NCBI GenBank assembly: GCA_035293045.1
Contig: DATDOY010000066.1
Location: 1-28,831, forward strand
Origin: DATDOY01 sp035293045
GTDB taxonomy: Bacteria > Actinomycetota > Acidimicrobiia > IMCC26256 > JACPCJ01
Direction of reading: 5' to 3'
DNA length: 28,831 nucleotides
The position numbers and the translations under genes were made by a program. Below the pieces are notes generated by a model that worked only from the letters and a program-made list of their open reading frames with translations, was not told where the DNA came from and ran no database searches. Shown here one piece after another: positions 7,598-14,801 of this stretch (the first letter of the stretch is position 1; each line of letters begins with the position of its first letter).

Positions 7598-8458
7598 GTG
7601 CCGCTTTCCTCTCGTCCGGGTGTCATGGGGATCCTCAACGTGACGCCCGATTCCTTCTCGGACGGCGGTCGCTTTCTCGACGTGCGTGCGGCGATCGACC
7701 ACGGGGTGGGGCTGGTTCGCGACGGGGCCGACGTCCTCGATGTCGGCGGCGAATCCACCCGTCCGGGCGCCCAGCCCGTGCCCAGCGCCGAAGAAATCGC
7801 CCGGATCGTGCCCGTTGTCGAGGGTCTTTCGGAGCGGCTCGACGTGCCGATCAGCATCGACACTCAAAAGGCGTCGGTCGCCGCCGCCGCCCTCGCGGCG
7901 GGCGCGACGATCGTCAACGACGTCTCGGCCGGGCGATTCGATCCCGACATGCTCGGGCTCGTCGCCGACGCCGGCGCGGGGTTCGTCGCCATGCACATGC
8001 AGGGTGAGCCTCGCACCATGCAGCGCTCGCCGCGCTACGACGACGTGGTTGACGACGTGACGGCGTTTCTCGTCGAGCGCCTCGATACCGCCCGCGACGC
8101 CGGCGTCGCCGCCGAAGGCCTGATGGCCGACCCGGGGTTTGGCTTTGGAAAGACCCTCGAGCACAACCTCGCGTTGTTGGCCGGCCTTGATCGCATCGTC
8201 GCCCGAGTCGGCGTGCCGGTGCTCGTCGGGACCTCGCGCAAGTCGTTCATCGGAGCGGTGCTCGGCGCCGACGTCGACGACCGCGACGACGGAACGCTGG
8301 CGTCGGTCGTGTGGGCGTTCGCGAAGGGCGCGGCCATGGTCCGCGTGCACGACGTCGCCGGCGCCGCTCGCAGCGCCCGGCTCTTCGACGTGATGGATCG
8401 CGCCCGACAGGACGGCATGGGGCCGGAACGCCCGTTTCGATCGGAGACCGCAGCATGA
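7598..8458 (+). CDS. folP: Dihydropteroate synthase
   Basis: Condenses p-aminobenzoate with hydroxymethyl-dihydropterin diphosphate to dihydropteroate; the target of sulfonamides. A complete TIM-barrel of 286 residues with the ordered signatures GILNVTPDSFSDGG (residues 11-24), DVGGESTRPGA, DPGFGFGKTLEHN, GTSRKSFIG and the terminal RVHDV. GTG 7598 is chosen because it gives the usual short lead before MGILNVTP and lies 8 bases after a TATCCT -10; a TTG at 7553 in the same frame is unlikely. Its stop overlaps the start of the next gene (ATGA at 8455-8458), so that unusual gene is cotranslated with folP. Confidence 0.96.
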   Translation: MPLSSRPGVMGILNVTPDSFSDGGRFLDVRAAIDHGVGLVRDGADVLDVGGESTRPGAQPVPSAEEIARIVPVVEGLSERLDVPISIDTQKASVAAAALAAGATIVNDVSAGRFDPDMLGLVADAGAGFVAMHMQGEPRTMQRSPRYDDVVDDVTAFLVERLDTARDAGVAAEGLMADPGFGFGKTLEHNLALLAGLDRIVARVGVPVLVGTSRKSFIGAVLGADVDDRDDGTLASVVWAFAKGAAMVRVHDVAGAARSARLFDVMDRARQDGMGPERPFRSETAA

Positions 8459-9654
8459 AAGGCAAGTGGGCCCAGGGGTTACGACCGAGGGCGTTCACCT
8501 GGGTGATCAAGGATCGCATCGCGGTTTCCGAGCGACCCGGCGGGTACGCGCGGAACCACCGAAAGGTTCGCCGCGACGAGGAGCTCATCTGGCTCGAGCA
8601 GAACGGGTTCACGCACGTCCTGTCGCTGCTGGACTCGCCCCACAACCTCTCGGCCTACGAAGAGGCCGGAATCCCGCACGCGCACATCCCCCTGGGTCGC
8701 CCCGGGGCCGAGAGCGAGGCGCTGCCGCAAATCTACGAGTTGCTGCTGCGGTGGTACCTGAATCCGACGGAGTTGGTCCTCGTGCACCACGAGGAGTTCG
8801 GTGATCGGGTCTGCGGAGTCATCGGGGGCTTCCTCCTCGCCGCGGGTCTGCTCGACAGCGGGCCCACCGCCGTCGCCGTGACCGAGCGGCTCACCGGGCG
8901 CCAACTCGGTCCGGAAGGCAGGTCCATCGTTCGCGCCACCATCGAGGCGGGGCTCGCGCCAAAGGTTCAGGAAGAGGCGCCGCCCGAAGCGAGGATCGAG
9001 CGCCTGCCCGGGCCGACCAAGATCAAGCCCAAGGCCAAAAAGGCCAAGGCGAAGCCGGTGATCCAACAACTCGTGCGAAAGGCTCCTCCGCAGGCGAAGG
9101 CGAAGGCCGCCAAGAAGAAAGCCCCCGCGGCCCCGCGGCCCGAACGCACCACCGCCGCGCGCAAGCGGGCCATTCGAGCCGTCGCGAAGCGTCCGCCCCT
9201 GAAGATCGTGAAGAAGACCCGCAAGCGGGCGGCGACGACCGGGCCGCCCGCCACCCCGAAGGCTGTCCCCAAGAAGGCTGCGTCGACGAGGCCGGCCCGA
9301 ACGGGCGCTCCTTTGGTGAAGAAGAGGGTCGTCGCGAAGCCCGCTCCCAAGAAGAGGCCCGTGGTCAAGAAGAAGGCCGTCGTCAAGAAGAAGGCCGTCG
9401 TCAAGAAGAAGGCTGCGACGAAGCAGGTCACCAAGCGAGCCGTCGCGAAGGCCGCCTCGAGGAAGTCCGGCGTGAAAACGGCCGCCCGGCGGACGCCCCC
9501 TCCCGTTCCGAAGAGAGCCGCCTCGAAGAAAGCCGCCTCGAAGAAGGCCTCACCGAAGCCGGTCGCCGGGAGGAAGCGTCCCGTCGTAGGCCGCGCCAAC
9601 CGCTCCGACAAGACGCGCGTCCGCCCGCTCCGCGCCCCCGGCCGCCGCGCCTAA
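8455..9654 (+). CDS. Phosphatase-like domain lacking catalytic Cys, fused to a Lys/Ala-rich histone-like tail
   Basis: A 399-residue protein in two parts. Residues 1-165 look like a dual-specificity or tyrosine phosphatase fold: GFTHVLSLLD, an AGIPHAHIPL strand, then VLVHHEEFGDR where these enzymes have VLVHCxxxxxR. The spacing is kept (His111, five residues after position 112, Arg118), but position 112 is His instead of Cys. The usual general-acid Asp after IPL is also not evident, so it is probably a pseudophosphatase. Residues 186-399 are dominated by Lys, Ala, Arg and Pro, with three tandem VVKKKA units (303-320) and KKAAS repeats near 356-370, like histone H1, AlgP or the HupB tail. DNA or RNA binding is inferred. 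It overlaps folP by 4 bases and ends 23 bases before the convergent pyk. Function unknown. Confidence 0.8.
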   Translation: MKGKWAQGLRPRAFTWVIKDRIAVSERPGGYARNHRKVRRDEELIWLEQNGFTHVLSLLDSPHNLSAYEEAGIPHAHIPLGRPGAESEALPQIYELLLRWYLNPTELVLVHHEEFGDRVCGVIGGFLLAAGLLDSGPTAVAVTERLTGRQLGPEGRSIVRATIEAGLAPKVQEEAPPEARIERLPGPTKIKPKAKKAKAKPVIQQLVRKAPPQAKAKAAKKKAPAAPRPERTTAARKRAIRAVAKRPPLKIVKKTRKRAATTGPPATPKAVPKKAASTRPARTGAPLVKKRVVAKPAPKKRPVVKKKAVVKKKAVVKKKAATKQVTKRAVAKAASRKSGVKTAARRTPPPVPKRAASKKAASKKASPKPVAGRKRPVVGRANRSDKTRVRPLRAPGRRA

Positions 9655-9671
9655 AAGGGCGCGGGTCGCGC
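9653..9671 (-). terminator. Probable intrinsic terminator of pyk
   Basis: Read on the minus strand, a GCGCG-ACC-CGCGC stem-loop (9671-9659) is followed by CCTTTT (9658-9653) just past the pyk stop. The stem is only five base pairs but all G-C, and the T run gives it the classic form. The T run falls on the stop region of the opposing gene. Confidence 0.45.
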
Positions 9672-9677
9672 TCGACT

Positions 9678-11099
9678 TCAGACGCGGACGATCCGCACGT
9701 AGTCGGTGCCGCCCGCCCGCGGCCCCGGCGCCCCGGCGACCACGCACACGAGTTGCCCGTCGCGGACGAGACCCGCGTCACGCGCCGTCGTGACGGCCAC
9801 CGACACCTCTTCGTGGCGGGCCTCTTCGCCGCTGACCTCCCTCATCGGGAGGGCCGTGACCCCCCAGTAGATCGTCACGGATCCGAGCGTGTTCTGGCGG
9901 GGTGACAGCGCGAGGATCGGCATCCGAGGGCGAAACGCGGCGACCCGTCGCGCCGTCGCGCCGCTGCGCGTCGGACACAGAATTGCCGCGACGTTGAGGT
10001 CTTCGGCCGCCTCGACCGCGGCGTGGGCGACGGCCCACGACACCCGATCGTCGCGGGTGCCGCGCCGTTCGGGCGGCGCATGGTCGCGGGGCCACGATTC
10101 GGCCGCCTCGGCGATCTCGGCCATCTGACGAACGGCGAGGGTGGGGTAGTGCCCCACCGCTGTTTCCTCGGAGAGCATGACCGCGTCGGTGCCGTCGAGC
10201 AGGGCGTTGGCGACGTCGGTCACCTCGGCCCGAGTGGGGAGCGGCGAGTGCGTCATGGACGACAGCAACTCCGTGGCGGTGATGGCCGGCACGCCGACCT
10301 CGTTGCAGACCCGGATGATCTCTTTCTGGAGCAGGGGAACGCGGCGAAGTGGCATCTGGATTCCGAGGTCGCCGCGAGCCACCATCACGACGTCGGCCTC
10401 CTCGACGATCTCACCAAGGTGGTCGAGCGCCGACCGGGTCTCGATCTTGGCGACGATGAGCGGCCGGTGGCCCCGCTTGGGAAGCGCCGCCTTGCACCGC
10501 CGAATGTCGTCCACGTCGCGCACGAACGAGAGCCCGACGAGGTCGGCCTCCATCGCCAAGGCATGGCCGAGCGCGATCTCATCGTCGGCCGTGAAGGCTT
10601 CGACGCGGCGTTCGGCTTGCGGAAGGTGCAGGCCCTTGCGCGAGCGCAGAACGCCACCGCGCACCACCGTGGTGTGCACCTCCCCTGAGTCGACTTTGTC
10701 GACCCGGAGCACGATCTCGCCGTCGGCGAGGAAGATCTCGTCCGCCTCTCCGACCATCGAGGGAAGGTCGTCGACGGTAGTGGAGACCCGGGTGACGTCT
10801 CCCTCGAACTCACTCGGCGCGGTGAGGATGAACGGCTGGTCGGGTTCGAGCCGCACTTCGTTGTCGACGATCGAGCCCGTGCGCATCTTGGGCCCGGGAA
10901 GGTCGACGAGGACGCCGACCACGCGACCGAGATCTTTGGCCTGGCGCCGCGCGGTGGCTGCGGCACGCTTGTGTTCCTCCACCGTGGCGTGGGCGAAGTT
11001 GAGTCGCACGACATCGGCACCCGCCTCGAGCAGCGCGCGCAGCGCGTCCGGCTCTCGGGTGTCGGGCCCCAGCGTGACGACGATCTTCGTGCGGCGCAT
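9678..11099 (-). CDS. pyk: Pyruvate kinase
   Basis: The last glycolytic step: phosphoenolpyruvate plus ADP to pyruvate plus ATP. The 473-residue chain has the N-terminal RRTKIVVTLGP, VRLNFAHA, VDLPGPKMRTG, the catalytic VAKIET (Lys218, Glu220), MVARGDLGIQMP (Asp244) and PTRAEVTDVANALLDGTDAVMLSEETAVG, then a C-terminal regulatory domain (AILCPTRSGATARRVAAFRP). The SEETAVG form, with Glu for the more common Gly, and VRLNFAHA for RLNFSHG place it in a divergent subgroup; I see no missing catalytic residue. Its ATG shares one base with the stop of the upstream secreted-protein gene (TGATG), so it is the last gene of a three-gene minus-strand operon inserted in the folate cluster. Confidence 0.95.
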   Translation of the reverse strand: MRRTKIVVTLGPDTREPDALRALLEAGADVVRLNFAHATVEEHKRAAATARRQAKDLGRVVGVLVDLPGPKMRTGSIVDNEVRLEPDQPFILTAPSEFEGDVTRVSTTVDDLPSMVGEADEIFLADGEIVLRVDKVDSGEVHTTVVRGGVLRSRKGLHLPQAERRVEAFTADDEIALGHALAMEADLVGLSFVRDVDDIRRCKAALPKRGHRPLIVAKIETRSALDHLGEIVEEADVVMVARGDLGIQMPLRRVPLLQKEIIRVCNEVGVPAITATELLSSMTHSPLPTRAEVTDVANALLDGTDAVMLSEETAVGHYPTLAVRQMAEIAEAAESWPRDHAPPERRGTRDDRVSWAVAHAAVEAAEDLNVAAILCPTRSGATARRVAAFRPRMPILALSPRQNTLGSVTIYWGVTALPMREVSGEEARHEEVSVAVTTARDAGLVRDGQLVCVVAGAPGPRAGGTDYVRIVRV

Positions 11100-12013
11100 C
11101 AGGAGCCCGCCCCGTCCGTCGATGGCCTGACGTCATCGAGGAGGGTGGTCAGGTCGGACACGAGATCGGGCGACGGGGCCTTGACGCGAACGGGTTCGCC
11201 GAAGTCAGACAACTCCATGGTGAAGCTCATGATCGCACCTGGAGGGACCTCGCCGCTGTCGTCATAGTCAGCGAGGTCGAGTTCGAAGCGCAGCCGCCGC
11301 GGCAGACCGCGCGCGTCGATCCACACGTCGGCGGGAAATCTCGTGGTGCCGAACTGCGTCCGGAACTGCTCGACCGCGTCGCTCACGACGGATCGTCGGG
11401 AGGGTGGGGCCATCGCGACGGCGCGGCCGAGGTCGACCTCGGCGCGGTAGTGGGTGGCGTCGACGCCACCTACGGGCTCGCTGCCGATCCGGTCGACCGT
11501 CGTGGACGCGCCGCGCAGGTACTCGAGGGTTTGGGTCGGATCCGTCGCCCCGAGTCCGAGCGACGGCTCGCCCGTGACGCTGGCGAGCCGGCCAAGGTCG
11601 AGCGTGAACCAGTCGCTCGGCGCGTCGGGGACGGCGGCACGGAGCGCGGGCATGCGAAGGTAGATCTCCTTCCCAACGGCGACGAGCTCCATCTCGATTT
11701 CCGCCGGCGCATCGGGTGACGACCCGTCTCCGCCGACCGCCCCGACGAACCGGAAGCGCGATCGCGACCGGTCGGCGGCGAAGTCGAAGTCCGTGGTGCC
11801 GCCGAACGACACGGCCTGTTGTTCGAACCCGGGGGGCGCGTCGAGGGTGAACGTGAAGAGGGCGCGCGCAGTGCCCGCGTCACGCGCGATGTCGACCGAT
11901 CGCGAGATCACCTCGGGATCGAAGGAATCCCCAGAGCTGGTGAGTGCGATGGCGGCCACGCCCGCGAGCAACCCACCCGCCGCTAACCCGGCTCGCACTG
12001 CCAGCCTCCGCAT
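11099..12013 (-). CDS. LppX/LolA-like secreted or membrane-anchored protein (paralog 1)
   Basis: A 304-residue protein with an N-terminal hydrophobic segment (about residues 6-25) but no lipobox cysteine, so it is exported and either cleaved or anchored by that helix. The rest looks like the LppX/LprG/LolA-type half-barrel that carries lipids in actinobacteria: WFTLDL, ATHYRAEVDL, VWIDARGLPRRLRFELDLADYD and a closing FTMELSDFGEPVRVKAPSPD. The match is by pattern only, and the cargo is unknown. It is clearly paralogous to the next gene upstream (28-base gap): both share Y-L-R-G, THYxAxVxL, DxxGLPRR and a final F/YG-xxVxVxAPxxD. Its stop overlaps the pyk start. Confidence 0.7.
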   Translation of the reverse strand: MRRLAVRAGLAAGGLLAGVAAIALTSSGDSFDPEVISRSVDIARDAGTARALFTFTLDAPPGFEQQAVSFGGTTDFDFAADRSRSRFRFVGAVGGDGSSPDAPAEIEMELVAVGKEIYLRMPALRAAVPDAPSDWFTLDLGRLASVTGEPSLGLGATDPTQTLEYLRGASTTVDRIGSEPVGGVDATHYRAEVDLGRAVAMAPPSRRSVVSDAVEQFRTQFGTTRFPADVWIDARGLPRRLRFELDLADYDDSGEVPPGAIMSFTMELSDFGEPVRVKAPSPDLVSDLTTLLDDVRPSTDGAGS

Positions 12014-12041
12014 GCACCGCAGCGTAGGGGCCGGGTCGGTC

Positions 12042-12869
12042 TCAGCCGAGCGACGCCGCGCCCATCATGTCGGTCACGTCGGTCACTTGGTCTGCGGGCG
12101 GAGCCTGAACGTCGACCGCCGTCCCGTAGTCGAACATCTCCATCGTGACGGTCATGGAGGCGCCCGCGGGGACGCTCGGGTCCAGCCCGGCGAGATCCAT
12201 CGCCATACGGATCCGGCGCGGGAGACCTTGGTCGTCGAGCCAGGCGTCGACCGGAATCTCCGTTCCTTCGAGTCCGTCGAGCATGGCCTCGAGCGATGCC
12301 CGGTCGGTTCCGCCGGCGGCGGCGAGGGCTTCTTCGAGGGTGACGCGCGCCGCGTAATGGGTCGTCGGAACTCCGCGGACATCCTCGCGCCCGACCACCT
12401 GCTCGCGACCCGCGCCCCGCAACATCTCGAGGAACTGGCGGGGGTCCGAGCTTCCGGGTCCTGCGCTGCCGAGCATGTCGTCCATCCCGGCCACGTTGGC
12501 GAGGTCGATCGAAACCCAGGGCGTGGGCGTGGGAGCACCCATGGCGTCGCCCATGTTCATGTAGAGCGTGGTGTCGAGGAAGATCATCTTCATGTCGAGC
12601 GAGTCGCCGAAGAGATCGACGCCCATCGTCATCTCGCCAGCCAGCGGCGATTCGCGAAAGATGCCGTCGCCCGTCATGGTGAGCGACTCGCCCGCCCCGG
12701 CCATTTCGATGGTCATCGCCATGCGATAGGACCCGGCGTCGGCGACGGCGTCGACCGAGTGGGCGATGAGGGTGACGTCCCCGCCGCCGTCCGAGCCGCC
12801 CATGAGCGCGGCGCCTCCGGCGCCGAGCATGACCGAGACGACGAGCGCAAGCGTGCGGTGGGGAGTCAC
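12042..12869 (-). CDS. LppX/LolA-like secreted protein, methionine-rich (paralog 2)
   Basis: 275 residues, with a hydrophobic N-terminus (LALVVSVMLGAGGAAL) serving as signal peptide or anchor and no lipobox cysteine. The mature part follows the same plan as its downstream paralog: WVSIDL, TTHYAARVTL, AWLDDQGLPRRIRMAMDLAGLD, MTVTMEMFDYGTAVDVQAPPAD. About one residue in ten is methionine, concentrated on predicted strands (LDMKMIFLDTTLYMNMGDAMG), which is far above its paralog and could line a hydrophobic pocket or bind soft metals; both are guesses. GTG 12869 is well supported by AGGAGG a few bases upstream on the minus strand. It is the first gene of the minus operon leading to pyk. Confidence 0.7.
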   Translation of the reverse strand: MTPHRTLALVVSVMLGAGGAALMGGSDGGGDVTLIAHSVDAVADAGSYRMAMTIEMAGAGESLTMTGDGIFRESPLAGEMTMGVDLFGDSLDMKMIFLDTTLYMNMGDAMGAPTPTPWVSIDLANVAGMDDMLGSAGPGSSDPRQFLEMLRGAGREQVVGREDVRGVPTTHYAARVTLEEALAAAGGTDRASLEAMLDGLEGTEIPVDAWLDDQGLPRRIRMAMDLAGLDPSVPAGASMTVTMEMFDYGTAVDVQAPPADQVTDVTDMMGAASLG

Positions 12870-13002
12870 GAGACCTCCTCGGAACGGGTTGGCCGTAGAC
12901 GGTTTCGGTCGTTGCCGACGCCGAGATAAGCGCCTTTGCCCGGTTGAGGGGGGTTTCTCGGACCTTCGTGCCTACGTCGGGGCCATTTCTTCACCTGTCT
13001 CC

Positions 13003-13014
13003 TAATCTCGGTCC
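13003..13014 (+). promoter_or_regulatory. folB leaderless promoter: TAATCT six bases before ATG
   Basis: TAATCT at 13003-13008 is followed by exactly six bases and ATG 13015, the standard actinobacterial leaderless arrangement. No Shine-Dalgarno is present. It lies in the 145-base divergent region between the minus operon and folB. Confidence 0.6.
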
Positions 13015-13365
13015 ATGGACCGCATCGGGATCACGGGCATCCGGGCCATGGGGGTCCACGGCGTGCTCGAAGAGGAGCAGACACGCCCACAGCCCTTCGA
13101 GGTCGACGTCGAGTTGGAGGCAGATGTCGCGGTGGCGGGGGAAACCGACGTTCTCGCCGACACGGTGGATTATGCGGCGGTTGCCGAGGCCGTGGTGCGG
13201 GTCGTGGAATCCGAGCAGCACCATCTCCTCGAGCGCCTCGCCACCCGCATCGCCGAGGTGTGCCGCGGTGACGATCGGGTATCGGCGGTCACCGTGACGG
13301 TCAGGAAGGTCCATCCTCCCGTGCGGGCGCTGCTCGACCATGTGAGCGTGACGATCCGCCGATGA
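13015..13365 (+). CDS. folB: Dihydroneopterin aldolase
   Basis: Splits 7,8-dihydroneopterin to 6-hydroxymethyl-dihydropterin and glycolaldehyde, between FolE and FolK in folate synthesis. At 116 residues it is of family length, with the signatures HGVLEEEQ (residues 15-22), DTVDYAAVAEAV, HLLERLATRIAE and the closing VTVRKVHPPV with the conserved lysine. It starts at ATG 13015 on a leaderless promoter and ends 10 bases before folK. It is separated from folP by the inserted pseudophosphatase, pyk and LppX-like genes. Confidence 0.95.
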   Translation: MDRIGITGIRAMGVHGVLEEEQTRPQPFEVDVELEADVAVAGETDVLADTVDYAAVAEAVVRVVESEQHHLLERLATRIAEVCRGDDRVSAVTVTVRKVHPPVRALLDHVSVTIRR

Positions 13366-13375
13366 TCGGATCGCG

Positions 13376-13873
13376 ATGACCCGGGCGTTCCTCGCCCTTG
13401 GGTCCAACATCGGGAACCGCGCCGGGCACCTGCAAGACGCGGTCGAGGGCCTTGGCGCGGTCGACGGGGTGACGGTCGTCGGTGTTTCGAAGGTGTACGA
13501 GACCGAACCGGTCGGTCCGCCCCAGGACGACTATCTCAACGCCGTCGTGGCCATCGAGACCGACCTGGACGCCCACGACCTCCTCGCCGTGGCCCGGTCG
13601 CTGGAAACCGCCGCGGGCCGGGCACCCGACCCGGCCGGGCGCGTGCGCTGGGGGCCCCGCGAGCTCGACGTCGACGTGCTGTTGGTCGGCGCCCAACGGG
13701 TGGACGCCCCCGATCTCGTGGTTCCGCACCCGCGGATCGGCGAGCGTCCCTTTGTGCTGGCCCCTTTGGCCGATCTCGCACCGGACCTCCCGATTGTGGA
13801 GGACGGCCGGCGCCGCTTCCAGGGCCGATGGCCAGGAGTACGGGTGACGGACGTAGAATTAAGGATCCGGTAA
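13376..13873 (+). CDS. folK: 6-hydroxymethyl-7,8-dihydropterin pyrophosphokinase
   Basis: Transfers diphosphate from ATP to 6-hydroxymethyl-dihydropterin, giving the substrate of FolP. 165 residues with ALGSNIGNR (residues 6-14), VYETEPVGPPQDDYLNAV, the signature RWGPRELDVDVLLVG and PHPRIGERPFVLAPLADLAP. No Shine-Dalgarno is evident before ATG 13376, so translation probably depends on coupling with folB 10 bases upstream. A strong -10-like TAGAAT lies inside its last codons. Confidence 0.96.
   Translation: MTRAFLALGSNIGNRAGHLQDAVEGLGAVDGVTVVGVSKVYETEPVGPPQDDYLNAVVAIETDLDAHDLLAVARSLETAAGRAPDPAGRVRWGPRELDVDVLLVGAQRVDAPDLVVPHPRIGERPFVLAPLADLAPDLPIVEDGRRRFQGRWPGVRVTDVELRIR
13854..13859 (+). promoter_or_regulatory. 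Possible promoter -10 (TAGAAT) in the end of folK
   Basis: TAGAAT is a near-consensus -10 and would start a transcript near 13866, giving the downstream DUF2520-panC operon a leader of about 70 bases. I see no good -35 upstream. Confidence 0.35.
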
Positions 13874-13894
13874 CGGTTGCCAGACACTGTTCAG

Positions 13895-13920
13895 TCCGGG
13901 ACCCCGCTTCGGGGCCTGGA
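13895..13920 (+). other. Strong RNA hairpin in the leader of the DUF2520-panC operon
   Basis: CCCCG (13902-13906), loop CTT, CGGGG (13910-13914) is extended on both sides (TCCGGG against CCTGGA) by six more pairs with one bulged A and one G-U wobble, giving an 11-pair stem. No T run follows, so it is a weak terminator candidate. It ends 14 bases before the proposed start codon and could be a leader or attenuator element. Confidence 0.5.
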
Positions 13921-13934
13921 ACGAAGGGAACCGG

Positions 13935-14801
13935 TTGGAACTCAGCGTGAACTTCGCGCTGGTCGGACCCGGTCGGGCCGGCACAGCGATGACGGAGGCA
14001 CTGGCGCGGGCGGGTTGGCACCCCACTCGGATCGCCGGTCGATCGCCCGATGCACCCTCGGTCGTGCGCGTCGCGGAGCGCTTCGGCGCCGAAGCCGTCG
14101 CGGTCGAGGAGGCCGGGGTCGACGTGTCGCTCGTGCTCATCGCCACGCCGGACGCCGCCATCCGTGCGACCGCCGAGCGCCTCGCCGGCTCCTTGAAGCC
14201 CTACGCCATGGTCGCTCACCTTGCCGGGTCGGTCGGCGTCGAAGCGTTCGCCGGTCTCGTCGCGGCGCGCCCCGACGTGAGCGTCGCCGCCATTCATCCG
14301 CTCCAGACCCTGCCGGGGCGCCCTGGCGATTCGGCGCGCCTGGTCGGTTCATGGTTCGCCGTCGAGGGTCCTCCCGAGTCGGGACTCATCGTCGAAGCCG
14401 TCGGCGGACGCGCCTTCACCGTCGGGAACCGTGCCCTCTATCACGCGGCGGCGTGCGTGGCGTCCAACCACTTCGTGGCGCTCATGGGCCAGGTCGAGCG
14501 ATTGGCGAGCGCGGCCGGCGTTCCGCCCGAGGCGTTCGCGCCCCTCGTTGCCGCCACCCTGGCCAACGTGGGTGCCGCCGGCGTCGCTGATTCGCTCACG
14601 GGCCCCGTCGCTCGGGGCGACCTCGACACCGTCGAGCGTCACCTCGAGGCGATTCCCGACGACGAGCGCGGCACGTACCGGGCGCTGGCTCGTGAGGCGT
14701 TGCGGTTGACGGGCCGGATCGATCCGGCGCTCGAGTCGATGCTCGCCGAGCCACTCGCGGAGCCACTCGCCGAGCCGATCGTGGGAGAGCGAACGCGATG
14801 A
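13935..14801 (+). CDS. DUF2520 / Rossmann-like NAD(P)-binding protein next to panC
   Basis: A 288-residue protein with an N-terminal Rossmann fold (FALVGPGRAGTAM, residues 7-19; LVLIATPDAAI) and a C-terminal helical DUF2520 domain (NRALYHAAACVASNHFVALMG...). The family resembles ketopantoate reductase or 6-phosphogluconate dehydrogenase folds and is regularly found directly before panC in actinobacteria, so a ketopantoate reductase (PanE-like) role is an attractive inference, not shown. The C-terminus has three short AEPL/AEPI repeats. TTG 13935 is chosen because AAGGGA (13924-13929) is 5 bases upstream; GTG 13947 is an alternative. The stop overlaps the panC start (ATGA). Confidence 0.85.
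   Translation: MELSVNFALVGPGRAGTAMTEALARAGWHPTRIAGRSPDAPSVVRVAERFGAEAVAVEEAGVDVSLVLIATPDAAIRATAERLAGSLKPYAMVAHLAGSVGVEAFAGLVAARPDVSVAAIHPLQTLPGRPGDSARLVGSWFAVEGPPESGLIVEAVGGRAFTVGNRALYHAAACVASNHFVALMGQVERLASAAGVPPEAFAPLVAATLANVGAAGVADSLTGPVARGDLDTVERHLEAIPDDERGTYRALAREALRLTGRIDPALESMLAEPLAEPLAEPIVGERTR

Noticed and set aside
12881..12904. GGAAC-N16-GTT as a SigH/SigR promoter before folB
   Set aside because: The spacing is at the lower limit, and the TAATCT-N6-ATG arrangement at folB explains expression better; a match of this quality is expected by chance.
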